Shown piece after piece: positions 1 to 9,987 of a stretch of 64,000 bases of DNA (position 1 is the stretch's first letter; every line of letters starts with the position of its first letter). The stretch is from Ancylobacter novellus DSM 506 (lineage in GTDB: Bacteria > Pseudomonadota > Alphaproteobacteria > Rhizobiales > Xanthobacteraceae), in the NCBI RefSeq assembly GCF_000092925.1, contig NC_014217.1:2604001-2668000 (forward strand), read 5' to 3'. A program made the position numbers and the translations under genes. The notes under the pieces are model-generated. The model was not told the DNA's origin. It saw only the letters and a program-made list of their open reading frames with translations, and made no database searches.

Positions 1-1050
1 GGCGAGGCTTGCCAGCGCGCGCCAGCCCTCGTCCTCCAGCGAAGCCCCGGAGTGGGCGAAGGCGATCAGCGCCCGGTCCTGGAAGGCCTCGCGGCCCATG
101 CGGTAGAGGAACGCTTTCTGCCCCTTCTCGCACATGCCCGGCGTCGGCGCGGGGCCGGCGAGCGCGGCGAGGCGCGTGGCCTCGGCATTGGAGAGCCGCA
201 GCCCCTCGCGCAGGGCTTCCGCGTCTTCCTCCGAACGAACGGCCAACGCGCCGAGCCGGCGCACCGCGTCGGGCACCATGGCGAGCGACGCCTCGACCTC
301 GGAAAGGCGGACGAAGGTCCTCGCATCCCCGGCCCTGCCGAGCACGGGCTCCAAAAGGCCGGCCGCCTCCATCTGCGCCAGCGTCTCGGCGGCGCGGGGC
401 GCGACCAGCAGCTTCATCATTTCCGCCCGCACGCGCTCGCGCGAGAGCCGGTCCAGCCCCTCGCGGTTGCGCACCGCCGCCGCCAGCGCGTCTTCGTCCA
501 GCGCGCCCTTGCCATAGGCGGCATGGAAGCGGAACAGGCGCAATATGCGCAGATAATCCTCGCGGATGCGCACGTCGGCATCGCCGATGAAGCGCACCCT
601 GCCCGCCCGGGCATCGGCCTCGCCGCCGACGAGGTCGATCAGCTCGCCCGCACGGGTGAGATAGAGCGCGTTCATGGTGAAGTCGCGCCGCTGCGCGTCA
701 TGCGCCCAGTTCCGCCCGAAGACGACGCGCGCGCGCCGGCCATCGGTCTCCACGTCCTCGCGCAGCGTCGTCACCTCATAGGGCTCGCCCTCGGCGATCA
801 CCGTCACCGTGCCGTGCTCGACCCCGGTCGGCACCGCCTTGAGCCCGGCAGCAAGCGCGCGGCGCGTCACCTCCTCCGGCGTCGCCGTGGTGGCGATGTC
901 GATGTCGAAGCGCACGCCGCGCCCGATCAGCCAGTCGCGCACCGCGCCGCCGACGATGCGCGCCTCCTCGCCCTCGCCGTCAAGCGCAGCGAGCACGCGG
1001 GCGAGGCCCGGCCGGCCGTCAAGCAGCGGGTTCATTCCCGGTCGGTTCAT
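1..1050 (-). CDS. cca: CCA tRNA nucleotidyltransferase (C-terminus beyond window)
   Basis: Adds or repairs the 3' CCA end of tRNAs in the cytosol. The N-terminal nucleotidyltransferase head is clear: a G-G-A-V-R-D motif near residue 35, followed by the metal-binding D-I-D pair about 15 residues later. The R-R-D-F-T-M-N motif and the R-F-I-G-D-A segment typical of class II CCA/poly(A) polymerases follow. The ATG at 1050 overlaps the stop of the upstream DUF6111 gene (ATGA), so it is the last gene of a leftward four-gene operon. 350 codons are visible before the window edge; family members are usually around 410-420 residues, so only the end is missing. A poly(A) polymerase function cannot be excluded, but Alphaproteobacteria normally carry this gene as cca. 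Confidence 0.93.
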   Translation of the reverse strand, partial: MNRPGMNPLLDGRPGLARVLAALDGEGEEARIVGGAVRDWLIGRGVRFDIDIATTATPEEVTRRALAAGLKAVPTGVEHGTVTVIAEGEPYEVTTLREDVETDGRRARVVFGRNWAHDAQRRDFTMNALYLTRAGELIDLVGGEADARAGRVRFIGDADVRIREDYLRILRLFRFHAAYGKGALDEDALAAAVRNREGLDRLSRERVRAEMMKLLVAPRAAETLAQMEAAGLLEPVLGRAGDARTFVRLSEVEASLAMVPDAVRRLGALAVRSEEDAEALREGLRLSNAEATRLAALAGPAPTPGMCEKGQKAFLYRMGREAFQDRALIAFAHSGASLEDEGWRALASLA

Positions 1051-1307
1051 TCGACATGCCCCGGCACCAGCACGCCGTCCTCCCAGGTGGGCGGCACGTA
1101 GCGGCCCGTGGTCGGCCCGCGCCCGGCGACCTCGATGAAATAAAGGCTCAGCGCCACCAGCAGCACCGCCGCCACCGAGCAGCCGATGAGCGCGCGCAGC
1201 GACCAGGCGTCCAGCAGCGAGTCCACCTTGCGCCCGAAGCGCAGATAGAGCGCGAAGGCGGCGAAGGGCACCAGGAACAGCGCCAGCTCGGCAATAATGC
1301 GGACCAT
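1047..1307 (-). CDS. DUF6111 family small membrane protein
   Basis: An 86-residue protein with two predicted membrane segments, about residues 3-23 and 40-62. It ends in a short hydrophilic tail containing R-Y-V-P-P-T-W-E-D-G, which I associate with the DUF6111 family of Alphaproteobacteria. Its function is unknown. It is translationally coupled on both sides: its ATG overlaps the stop of the NUDIX gene (TGATG), and its stop overlaps the cca start (ATGA). That placement between a NUDIX hydrolase and cca is tight and suggests co-expression, but it gives no biochemical role. Confidence 0.8.
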   Translation of the reverse strand: MVRIIAELALFLVPFAAFALYLRFGRKVDSLLDAWSLRALIGCSVAAVLLVALSLYFIEVAGRGPTTGRYVPPTWEDGVLVPGHVE

Positions 1308-1978
1308 CAGGCGTAAATCCGCTCATAGAGGCTGCGCAGGATGCCGGCGGTGACACCCCAGATGAAGCGCTTCTCATAGGCCATGGCGTGGAAGGTGCGC
1401 CGCAGCCCCTCCGCCTCGCGGGTGTGGCGCTGGTGGTTGGCCGGGCTCATCAGGAAATCGAGCGGCACCTCGAAGGCCTCGTCCACCTCGCCGGGATTGA
1501 GCGTCAGGCCGAATTCCGGCCGCACCAGCCCGACCACCGGCACGATGCGGAAGCCGGTGCGCGAGAGATACGGGTCGAGATAGCCGAGCGGCGAGACGAG
1601 GCTGCGCGCCAGCCCCACCTCCTCCTCCGCCTCGCGCAGCGCCGCGTCGAGCGGGCCGGCATCGGCCGGGTCGATCTTGCCGCCGGGAAAGGCGATCTGG
1701 CCGGCATGGCTCGGCAGATGCGGCGAGCGCAGGGTGAGCAACACGCTCGGCTGCGCGCGGGCGATCACCGGGATCAGCACCGCCGCGGCGCGAACGGGGC
1801 GGCCGTAGACCAGCGGGCGGAATTCGGGGGTCAGCTCATGGTCGCCGCGCGGCGCCTCGCCGTCGAGGTCCGGCGCGTGCAGCAGCCGCGCGCGGGCGCG
1901 GGCGACGAAGTCGTCCAGCGCGAGGGGCGCAGAATCGGGCACGTCGGCGGTGGCGGAGGGGATGGGCACGGCGGTCAT
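1307..1978 (-). CDS. CoA pyrophosphatase-type NUDIX hydrolase
   Basis: A 223-residue NUDIX enzyme, probably splitting the pyrophosphate bond of coenzyme A or its derivatives. It carries the NuCoA-type signature (L-L-T-x-R-S-x-x-L-x-x-H-x-G-Q-I-A-F-P-G-G) running straight into the Nudix box (G-G-K-I-D...R-E-A-E-E-E-V-G-L), the combination that marks the CoA-hydrolysing subfamily. The ATG at 1978 is chosen because it overlaps the DUF1285 stop (ATGA); the open frame continues upstream but only as antisense shadow. Substrate assignment rests on the motif and is not proven here. Confidence 0.87.
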   Translation of the reverse strand: MTAVPIPSATADVPDSAPLALDDFVARARARLLHAPDLDGEAPRGDHELTPEFRPLVYGRPVRAAAVLIPVIARAQPSVLLTLRSPHLPSHAGQIAFPGGKIDPADAGPLDAALREAEEEVGLARSLVSPLGYLDPYLSRTGFRIVPVVGLVRPEFGLTLNPGEVDEAFEVPLDFLMSPANHQRHTREAEGLRRTFHAMAYEKRFIWGVTAGILRSLYERIYA

Positions 1979-2562
1979 AGGCTCTCTTTCACGGTCTCGG
2001 CGGGCGCGAGGACGAAGAACGCCCCCCCGGAAGCGACACCATAGACGGCGCGCCCCTCGACCGCCCGCTCCTCGGCCCGCTCGGCGAGGTCGAGGAACAC
2101 CGCCCGGGTCAGCCGCGCCCACAAGCCGCGGCGGACATAGATATAGGGACGCAGCTCGCCGCCCGCTCGTGCATCGAAGCGCAGCGGATGCTCCTCGTCG
2201 CAGCGCACGAGGTCGTCGAGATTGGTGCGGAAGACGAGGACCGGCCCGTCCCCTCCCTCCTCCACCGCCATCTCGACGGCGAGGAAGGGCGCGTCCTCCA
2301 CCTTGATACCGAGCTTCTCCACCGGCGTGACGAGCACATGGCGCTCGCCCTCGCACCTGAGCACGGAAGCGAAAAGGCGCACCAGCGCCTCGCGGCGGAT
2401 CGGCCGGCCCTCATGGTGCCAGACGCCCTCGCGGTCGATCACGATGTCGATGTCGCCGCAATCGGGCGGATTCCAGCGCTCGATCGGCGGCAGCACCCGC
2501 TCGGGAGCTGTCCCCATCATACGCACCAACTCGTCAAGTCGGCCGGAAGCCTCTGAAACCAT
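1975..2562 (-). CDS. DUF1285 domain protein
   Basis: A protein of about 195 residues with the DUF1285 signature near the N-terminus (I-E-R-W-N-P-P-x-C-G-D-I-D-I, then G-x-W-x-x-x-G-R-P-I-R-R). This family has a solved fold but no known function. It heads the leftward operon with the NUDIX, DUF6111 and cca genes. Start choice is uncertain: ATG at 2562 is used; an ATG at 2583 and a TTG at 2589 are also in frame. It is divergent from the MoxR gene at 2801, so the roughly 240-base interval between them must hold promoters for both directions. Confidence 0.82.
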   Translation of the reverse strand: MVSEASGRLDELVRMMGTAPERVLPPIERWNPPDCGDIDIVIDREGVWHHEGRPIRREALVRLFASVLRCEGERHVLVTPVEKLGIKVEDAPFLAVEMAVEEGGDGPVLVFRTNLDDLVRCDEEHPLRFDARAGGELRPYIYVRRGLWARLTRAVFLDLAERAEERAVEGRAVYGVASGGAFFVLAPAETVKESL

Positions 2563-2716
2563 GGCTAAATCCGTGTCACACATACGCAATCGCGCAGTCG
2601 TGATCCCCCGCCCGATAGTCGACGCGATGGCAAGATAGCGTAAGCTTGCCCTTTCGAAAGCCCGCGTCGGTCATTCCGGCCTACGCTGAAACGGATCGTG
2701 GATGGTATCTGGCTGG

Positions 2717-2745
2717 TGCATTGCAATATTGTTTGTTGCGATGCA
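2717..2745. promoter_or_regulatory. Imperfect dyad upstream of the moxR operon
   Basis: The arms TGCATTGCAA (2717-2726) and TTGCGATGCA (2736-2745) are inverted repeats matching at 9 of 10 positions, separated by a 9-base AT-rich spacer. The site lies 55 bases before the moxR start, in an otherwise GC-rich intergenic region, so it may be a regulator site or overlap the promoter. No regulator can be named. Confidence 0.35.
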
Positions 2746-2800
2746 ACATAGCCGGCGCGGGAAGTTTGGGCTCTGAGTCTTTGGATTTGAGGAGCACGAC

Positions 2801-3811
<1,011 letters not shown>

Positions 3812-3924
3812 GCCCTTGAGCGCCGGCCACTGGCCGGCGCCTTGCATCGCAGGCGGCGCAAGCGGCCCTATATACCGCCTAAGTCGCGGCACGAGCCGCG
3901 CAGTGCAGACGAGGACCTGATCGG

Positions 3925-4878
3925 GTGGAGTTCGACGCCGACACAGCCGTGCGAAGTGCCGCGCAGGACGCGGCAGGCCTGGTGGCCGCCATGCCCCGCC
4001 TGGTGCTGGAGGCGCGCAAGATCGCGGCAAGCGTCTATCACGGGCTGCACGGGCGCCGCCGCGCCGGCTCGGGCGAGAACTTCTGGCAATACCGCCGCTT
4101 CATGGACGGCGAGCCGTCGAACCGCGTCGACTGGCGCCGCTCGGCGCGCGACGACCATCTCTATGTGCGCGAGCGCGAATGGGAGGCCGCCCACACGGTG
4201 TGGATCTGGCCGGACCTGTCCACCTCCATGGTCTTCGCCTCGCCCCTCGTCTGGGAAACCAAGCGCGACCGCGCGCTGATCGTCGCCTTCGCGCTGGCCG
4301 AGTTGCTGGTGCGCGGCGGCGAGCGCGTCGGCATCCCCGGCATCATGAACCCCTCCGCCTCGCGCCGCATCGTCGAGAAGATGGCCGAGGCGCTGGTGCA
4401 CGCCCCGAGCCTGCCGCAGAGCCTGCCGCCCACCTTCTCGCCCTCGCCGCTGGCCGAGGTGGTGGTGCTCGGCGACCTGTGGAGCCCGACCAAGGATGTG
4501 GTGGCGAGCCTGATCGGCCTCTCCGCCTCCGGCGCCCACGGCCATGTCGTGCAGGTCTGCGACCCCGCTGAGGAGACCTTCCCCTATTCCGGCCGCGTCG
4601 AGTTCCGCGAGCCCGAAAGCGGGCTGATGCTCACCATCGGCCGGGCCGAGACGGTGCGCGAGGAATATGTCGAGCGCGTCGCCACCCATCGCGCCATCAT
4701 CCGCCGCGAGGCGGAGCGGCGGACCTGGAGCTTCCTCATCCACCGCACCGACCGGCCGGCCAGCGAATTGCTGCTGGCGCTGCACGCGCGCATGAGCGGC
4801 GGCCACGGCGCCGTGGCCCCGAGCGAGGGCGGCGTCACCGGCGAGACCAGACGCGACGAATCGGAGCACGCGGCATGA
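3925..4878 (+). CDS. DUF58 domain protein (MoxR partner)
   Basis: A 317-residue protein starting with GTG at 3925. The central conserved DUF58 block (G-x-G-x-x-F-W-Q-Y-R, then D-G-E-P-x-N-R-V-D-W-R-R-S-A-R, residues about 50-75) is clear, followed by the degenerate VWA-like half beginning with a D-L-S-T-S-M MIDAS-type motif. Known members pair with MoxR ATPases. The stop overlaps the next ATG (ATGA at 4875), so DUF58 and the BatA/DUF4159 gene are translationally coupled; the 113-base gap after moxR may hold an extra promoter. No membrane segments are evident, unlike some DUF58 relatives. Confidence 0.9.
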   Translation: MEFDADTAVRSAAQDAAGLVAAMPRLVLEARKIAASVYHGLHGRRRAGSGENFWQYRRFMDGEPSNRVDWRRSARDDHLYVREREWEAAHTVWIWPDLSTSMVFASPLVWETKRDRALIVAFALAELLVRGGERVGIPGIMNPSASRRIVEKMAEALVHAPSLPQSLPPTFSPSPLAEVVVLGDLWSPTKDVVASLIGLSASGAHGHVVQVCDPAEETFPYSGRVEFREPESGLMLTIGRAETVREEYVERVATHRAIIRREAERRTWSFLIHRTDRPASELLLALHARMSGGHGAVAPSEGGVTGETRRDESEHAA

Positions 4879-7775
4879 CGGGTTTCCTCGGCCTGCCGCT
4901 CGCCTTCACCACGCCGCTGCTGCTGGCGGCCCTCGCCGGCCTGCCGCTGCTGTGGTTCCTGCTGCGTCTCGTGCCGCCGCGCCCACGCCGCATCGCCTTC
5001 GCGCCGACGCGGCTGCTGCTCGACATCCCGCCGAAGGAGGAGACGCCGGCGCGCACGCCCTGGTGGCTCACCGCGCTGCGTATGCTGCTCGCCGCCATCA
5101 TCATCTTCGCCGCCGCCGGACCGATCTGGAACCCGCCGGTCGCCGGCCCGGCCGCTTCCGGCCCGGTGGTGCTGCTGATCGATTCCGGCTGGCCCTCCGC
5201 TGCCAGCTGGGCCGCGCGCCGCGCCAGCGCCGAGGGCATCGTCGCCGACGCCGACATTGCCGGGCGCGGCATCGTGCTCATCCCGACCGGCGACCCGCCG
5301 CTGGAGCCGCAGGTGATGCGGGCGACCGAGGCGCGCGAGCGCCTGCGCACCCTCGCCCCGGTGCCGCACATGCCGGAGCGCGCGCAGGCGCTCTCCAGCC
5401 TCTCCAAGGCGCTCGCCGCCGCGCCGGAGGCCTCCGTCATCTATCTCTCCGACGGCGTGGCGCTGGAGGGCGGCGAAGGCGTACCCGCCGACATCGCGAA
5501 CGCCGTCGGCAACCGCCCGCTGACCACGCTGGTCGACGGCGTCGAGGAGCCCCTGGCGCTCACCGCCGCCGACAACGCGGTGGACGCGCTCACCGTCAAG
5601 GTCATCCGCGCGGACCGCAACACGCTCTCGCGCGCGGGCACGGTGCGCGCGCTCGACATGCGCGGCCTGCCGCTCGGCGACGCCGCCTTCAGCTTCGAAC
5701 CGGGTGCCCGCGAGACCGAGGCGCGCTTCGACCTGCCGGTCGAGATCCGCAACGAGGTGGCGCGGCTGGAGATCGTCGACGAAGCCTCCGCCGGCGCGGT
5801 GGCGCTGCTCGACAAGCGCTGGCGCCGGCGCACGGTCGGCATGGTCTCCGGCACCACCGCCGACCAGCGCCAGCCGCTGCTGGCGCCGTCCTACTACCTC
5901 ACCCGCGCGCTCGGCCCCTTCGCCGACATCCGCACCGGCGAAGGCGCCGGCTCCAGCGAGGCGGTGGACCGCTTCATCGACCAGAAACTGCCCGTCATCA
6001 TCCTCTCCGACGTCGGCACGCTGCAGCCGGAGACGCAGGCGCGGCTCGCGCGCTGGATCGAGGGCGGCGGCGTGCTCATCCGCTTCGCCGGCCCCCGCCT
6101 CGCCAACGGCTCGGACGATCTCGTGCCGGTGACGCTCAGGCGCGGCGGGCGCGTGCTCGGCGGCTCGCTGTCCTGGGAACAGCCGCAGTCGCTCGGCAGC
6201 TTCTCGTCCGACGGGCCGTTCCGCGACGTGCCGGTGCCGAACGACGTCACCGTCCAGCGTCAGGTCCTGGCCGAGCCGGACGGGTTGCTCGCCTCGCGCA
6301 CCTGGGCGACGCTGTCGGACGGCACGCCGCTCGTCACCGGCGAGCGGCGCGGCGCCGGGACGCTGGTGCTGTTCCACGTCACCGCCGACACCTCCTGGTC
6401 GAACCTGCCGATCTCCGGCGCCTTCGTCGACATGCTGCGCCGGGTGGTGGCGCTCGGCGGCGCCAGCGCGGCCGAGATCGCCGCCGACCAGAACGGCGCG
6501 GCGGCCACCAATGGCGAGACCGTCGCCCCGAGCCGCCTGCTCGACGGGTTCGGCGCCTTCCGCCCGACCACCCCGACCGCCAGGGCCATCCCGGTCGGCT
6601 TCAACGGCCGCGCCAGCGCCGACCACCCACCGGGCTTCTACGGCCCGCCGGAAGGGCTGGTGGCGGTCAACGCCCTCTTGCCGCGCGACCGCCTCGCCGC
6701 GCTCGACCTTTCCGGCCTCGGCCGCGTCGAGCCCTATCGCGACGCCACGCCGCGCGACCTGCGCGCGCCGCTGCTGCTGGCGCTGCTCGCCCTCATCCTG
6801 GTCGACGCCATGATCGTGTTCCTGCTCGCCGGCGGCTTCTCGCGGCTCACCGCCCGCCGCGCCGCGGGCGCCGCCACGCTGCTGCTCGCGCTCGGCCTCG
6901 CCGCCGCGCTGCCCGTGCCGCCGGCGCATGCCCAGCCGAAGCCGCTGGCGCAGGCCGCGACACCCGCCCCGCCGGCTGGCGCGCCGCCGGCCGCCGCCCA
7001 GAAGCCGATGACGCCGGCCGTGGCCGACTTCGCCATCCAGGCCACCAGCGCCACGCGCCTTGCTTATGTCGTCACCGGCGACGCGGAGACCGACGAGGTC
7101 AGCCGCGCCGGCCTCAAGGGCCTGACCAATTTCCTCAGCGAACGCACCGCGCTGGAAGCCGGCGAGCCGATGGGCGTCGACATCTCGCGCGACGAGCTCT
7201 CCTTCTTCCCGCTGCTCTACTGGCCGATCGTCCCCGGCGCCGCCCAGCCGAGCCGCGAGACGCTGGCGCGCATCGACGCCTTCATGAAGCAGGGCGGCAC
7301 CATCGTCTTCGACACCCGCGACGCCGAGACCACCCTGCCCGGCTCGAACGGCGCGGGATCGCCGGCCAACGACACGCTGCGCGCCATCCTCGGCGGGCTC
7401 GACATCCCCGAGCTGGAGCCGGTGCCGCGCGATCACGTCCTGACCAAGGCGTTCTACCTGCTGCGCGACTTCCCCGGCCGCTTCACCGGCGGCACCACCT
7501 GGGTGGAGGCGCTGCCCGCGCCCGAGGATGGCGAGGAGCGCCCGGCCCGCGCCGGCGACGGCGTCTCGCCGGTGATCATCACCTCCAACGACCTCGCCGG
7601 CGCCTGGGCGGCCGACGATGATGGCCAGCCGCTGCTGCCCGTCTCCGGCGGCGGCCAGCGCCAGCGCGAACTCGCCTACCGCGCCGGCGCCAACCTCGTC
7701 ATGTATGTGCTGACCGGCAACTACAAGGCCGATCAGGTCCACGTCCCGGCGCTGCTTGAGAGGCTCGGCCAATGA
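4875..7775 (+). CDS. BatA N-terminal / DUF4159 membrane protein
   Basis: A 966-residue protein. Residues about 1-85 form the aerotolerance BatA N-terminal module: two membrane helices with a conserved F-A-P-T-R-L-L-L region between them. The middle resembles a VWA/glutamine-amidotransferase-like beta fold; further membrane helices lie around residues 630-655 and 662-685. The C-terminal 230 residues are DUF4159, with the family's F-F-P-L-L-Y-W-P and G-G-T-I-V-F-D-T-R-D blocks. Proteins of this architecture accompany MoxR and DUF58 in Alphaproteobacteria; function is unknown. It overlaps both neighbours by four bases. Long open frames on the other strand across this gene are codon-bias shadows. 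Confidence 0.88.
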   Translation: MTGFLGLPLAFTTPLLLAALAGLPLLWFLLRLVPPRPRRIAFAPTRLLLDIPPKEETPARTPWWLTALRMLLAAIIIFAAAGPIWNPPVAGPAASGPVVLLIDSGWPSAASWAARRASAEGIVADADIAGRGIVLIPTGDPPLEPQVMRATEARERLRTLAPVPHMPERAQALSSLSKALAAAPEASVIYLSDGVALEGGEGVPADIANAVGNRPLTTLVDGVEEPLALTAADNAVDALTVKVIRADRNTLSRAGTVRALDMRGLPLGDAAFSFEPGARETEARFDLPVEIRNEVARLEIVDEASAGAVALLDKRWRRRTVGMVSGTTADQRQPLLAPSYYLTRALGPFADIRTGEGAGSSEAVDRFIDQKLPVIILSDVGTLQPETQARLARWIEGGGVLIRFAGPRLANGSDDLVPVTLRRGGRVLGGSLSWEQPQSLGSFSSDGPFRDVPVPNDVTVQRQVLAEPDGLLASRTWATLSDGTPLVTGERRGAGTLVLFHVTADTSWSNLPISGAFVDMLRRVVALGGASAAEIAADQNGAAATNGETVAPSRLLDGFGAFRPTTPTARAIPVGFNGRASADHPPGFYGPPEGLVAVNALLPRDRLAALDLSGLGRVEPYRDATPRDLRAPLLLALLALILVDAMIVFLLAGGFSRLTARRAAGAATLLLALGLAAALPVPPAHAQPKPLAQAATPAPPAGAPPAAAQKPMTPAVADFAIQATSATRLAYVVTGDAETDEVSRAGLKGLTNFLSERTALEAGEPMGVDISRDELSFFPLLYWPIVPGAAQPSRETLARIDAFMKQGGTIVFDTRDAETTLPGSNGAGSPANDTLRAILGGLDIPELEPVPRDHVLTKAFYLLRDFPGRFTGGTTWVEALPAPEDGEERPARAGDGVSPVIITSNDLAGAWAADDDGQPLLPVSGGGQRQRELAYRAGANLVMYVLTGNYKADQVHVPALLERLGQ

Positions 7776-9844
7776 ATCTCGGCCTCGCCTTCGATCCGCT
7801 CATCCCGCTGCCCTGGCTGATCGCCGCGGCGGTCGTCGCCGCCGCAGTGGCGCTGCTCGTCATCGTCTCGCGCACCCGCGGCTCGCTCCTGCGCGCGCTC
7901 GCCATCGCCCTCGCCTTGCTGGCGCTCGCCAACCCTTCGCTGACCCGCGAGGAGCGCGAGCCGCTCTCCACCGTCGTCGCGGTCGTGGTCGACAAGAGCG
8001 CCAGCCAGCAATTCGGCGACCGGACGCAGATGACCGACGCCGCCCGCGCCGAGCTCGAGACCCGCCTCGCCCGCCTCAAGGAGCAGGGCGCGGAGATCCG
8101 TTTCATCGATGCCGGCGGCGGCGCCGGCGAGGTGGACGGCACCCGCCTGTTCACCGCGCTCTCCGCCGGCCTCGCCGACGTGCCGCCCGAGCGGGTGGCC
8201 GGCGCCATCTTCATCACCGATGGGCGCGTCCACGACATCCCCGCGACCGTCGCCGCGCTCGGCTTCCGCGCGCCGGTGCACGCCATCATCTCCGGCCGCG
8301 AGGGGGAGCGCGACCGCCGCGTGGCGCTGACCTCCACGCCGCGCTTCGGCATCGTCGGCCAGCGCCAGACGGTCGGCTACCGCGTCGAGGACGAGGGCGC
8401 GCCGGCCGGCGCGCGCGTCTCCGTCACCGTGCGCCGTGACGGCGAGGTGGTGGCCCGGCCCATCGTCACCGCCGGCCAGCCGGCCAGTGTCGATGTCGAG
8501 ATCACCCATGCGGGGGCCAACATCGTCGAGATCGAGGCCGCCGGCCTCGACGGCGAGCTCACCCCGGTCAACAACCGCGCGGCGCTCTCCATCGACGGTG
8601 TGCGCGACAAGCTGCGCGTGCTGCTGGTCTCCGGCGAGCCGCATGTCGGCGAGCGCACCTGGCGCAACCTGCTGAAGTCGGACGCCAACGTCGACCTCGT
8701 CCACTTCACCATCCTGCGCCCGCCGGAGAAGCAGGACGGCACGCCGATCAACGAATTGTCGCTCATCGCCTTCCCGACGCGCGAGCTGTTCCAGCAGAAG
8801 ATCAAGGATTTCGACCTGATCATCTTCGACCGCTACGCCCAGCAGGGCGTGCTGCCGATGATCTATTTCGACAACATCGTGCGCTATGTGGAGGAAGGCG
8901 GCGCGCTTCTGGTCGCCGCTGGCACCGACTACATCTCCGACGGCTCGGTCTACTACACCCCGCTCGACGCCATCCTGCCGGCCGCGCCTACCGGCCAGAT
9001 GACCGAGACGCCCTACCGCGCACGCCTGACCGAGGCCGGTCAGCGCCATCCGGTCACCCGCGCCCTCCCCGGCTCGCAGAGCGATCCGCCGGCCTGGTCG
9101 CGCTTCTTCCGCATCATCGACGCCAAGGACGTGCACGGCACCAGCGTGATGGACGGGCCGGACGGCAAGCCGGCGGTGCTGCTCGACCGCGTCGGCGAGG
9201 GCCGCGTGGCGCTGCTGCTGTCCGACCAGTTCTGGCTGTGGGCGCGCGGCTTCGAGGGCGGCGGGCCGCATATCGACCTGCTGCGCCGGCTCTCGCACTG
9301 GCTGATGAAGGAGCCCGACCTCGAGGAGGAGCGGCTCAAGATGACGGCCCATGGCGGCGACATCGTCGTCGAGCGCCAGACCATGGGCGATGCGGTGCCG
9401 CCGGTGACCATCACCACCCCGACCGGCCAGACCCGCAGCGTCACGCTCGCCTCCGCCGCGCCGGGCCTGTTCCGCACCACCTTCCCGGCCGACATGCTCG
9501 GCCTGTGGCGGGCGAGCGACGGCACCCATACGGCGCTGGTCAATGTCGGCCCGCTCAACCCGCGCGAATTCGCCGAGGTGACCTCGACCACCGAGGTGCT
9601 GCGCCCGACCGTGACCGCCACCGGCGGCGGGGTGTGGCGCATGGCCGACCTCTCCGGCGGCGTGCCGCGCGTGGTCGCGGTGCGCTCGGGCGAGCGCTTC
9701 GCCGGCGAGGACTGGATGGGCCTCGCCATGCGCGACGTCTCGGTGGTGCGCGGCCTCGGCCTGTTCCCGCTCTTCGCCGGGCTGTCGGGCCTCTTGATCC
9801 TGCTCGCCGGCGTCGCCGCCGCCTGGGCCCGCGAGGGCCGCTGA
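7772..9844 (+). CDS. VWA / amidotransferase-like membrane protein of the moxR cluster
   Basis: A 690-residue protein with two N-terminal membrane helices (about 10-30 and 35-52), then a VWA-like domain starting V-V-V-D-K-S-A-S (a MIDAS-type D-x-S-x-S). A second domain resembles the class I glutamine amidotransferase fold often annotated in this family, around residues 270-520. A C-terminal membrane helix (about 665-685) anchors the end. It is the last gene of the MoxR-DUF58-DUF4159 cluster and starts inside the stop of its neighbour (ATGA). I infer a membrane complex driven by the MoxR ATPase; the substrate is unknown. The amidotransferase likeness is structural and no catalytic triad is claimed. 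Confidence 0.83.
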   Translation: MNLGLAFDPLIPLPWLIAAAVVAAAVALLVIVSRTRGSLLRALAIALALLALANPSLTREEREPLSTVVAVVVDKSASQQFGDRTQMTDAARAELETRLARLKEQGAEIRFIDAGGGAGEVDGTRLFTALSAGLADVPPERVAGAIFITDGRVHDIPATVAALGFRAPVHAIISGREGERDRRVALTSTPRFGIVGQRQTVGYRVEDEGAPAGARVSVTVRRDGEVVARPIVTAGQPASVDVEITHAGANIVEIEAAGLDGELTPVNNRAALSIDGVRDKLRVLLVSGEPHVGERTWRNLLKSDANVDLVHFTILRPPEKQDGTPINELSLIAFPTRELFQQKIKDFDLIIFDRYAQQGVLPMIYFDNIVRYVEEGGALLVAAGTDYISDGSVYYTPLDAILPAAPTGQMTETPYRARLTEAGQRHPVTRALPGSQSDPPAWSRFFRIIDAKDVHGTSVMDGPDGKPAVLLDRVGEGRVALLLSDQFWLWARGFEGGGPHIDLLRRLSHWLMKEPDLEEERLKMTAHGGDIVVERQTMGDAVPPVTITTPTGQTRSVTLASAAPGLFRTTFPADMLGLWRASDGTHTALVNVGPLNPREFAEVTSTTEVLRPTVTATGGGVWRMADLSGGVPRVVAVRSGERFAGEDWMGLAMRDVSVVRGLGLFPLFAGLSGLLILLAGVAAAWAREGR

Positions 9845-9987
9845 CCCTCGCCTGCGACCAAGGTCGGGGGCACTCTCCCGTCCTTGTGACCTCGGCTATT
9901 TCCCGCCTGCCCTAGTTTCTTCCGGCATTCGCGGCGACGCGACGTTGGCGCGCGTCCCCCGCCATCCGAAACAGGAGACCCGAGCCG

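Noticed and set aside
2717..2745. Treating the moxR dyad as a fifth copy of the FCD operator
   Set aside because: It shares only TTGCA-type ends and lacks the CATAATTA core found in the four sites near 39-50 kb.
4584..7772. Very long leftward open frame (over 1000 codons) opposite the DUF4159 gene, and similar long antisense frames at 7733-9529, 12933-14954 and 42385-45375
   Set aside because: Their composition is dominated by Arg, Gly, Ala, His and Gln as expected for the antisense of GC-rich genes, they have no domains, and the opposite strand encodes clear protein families.
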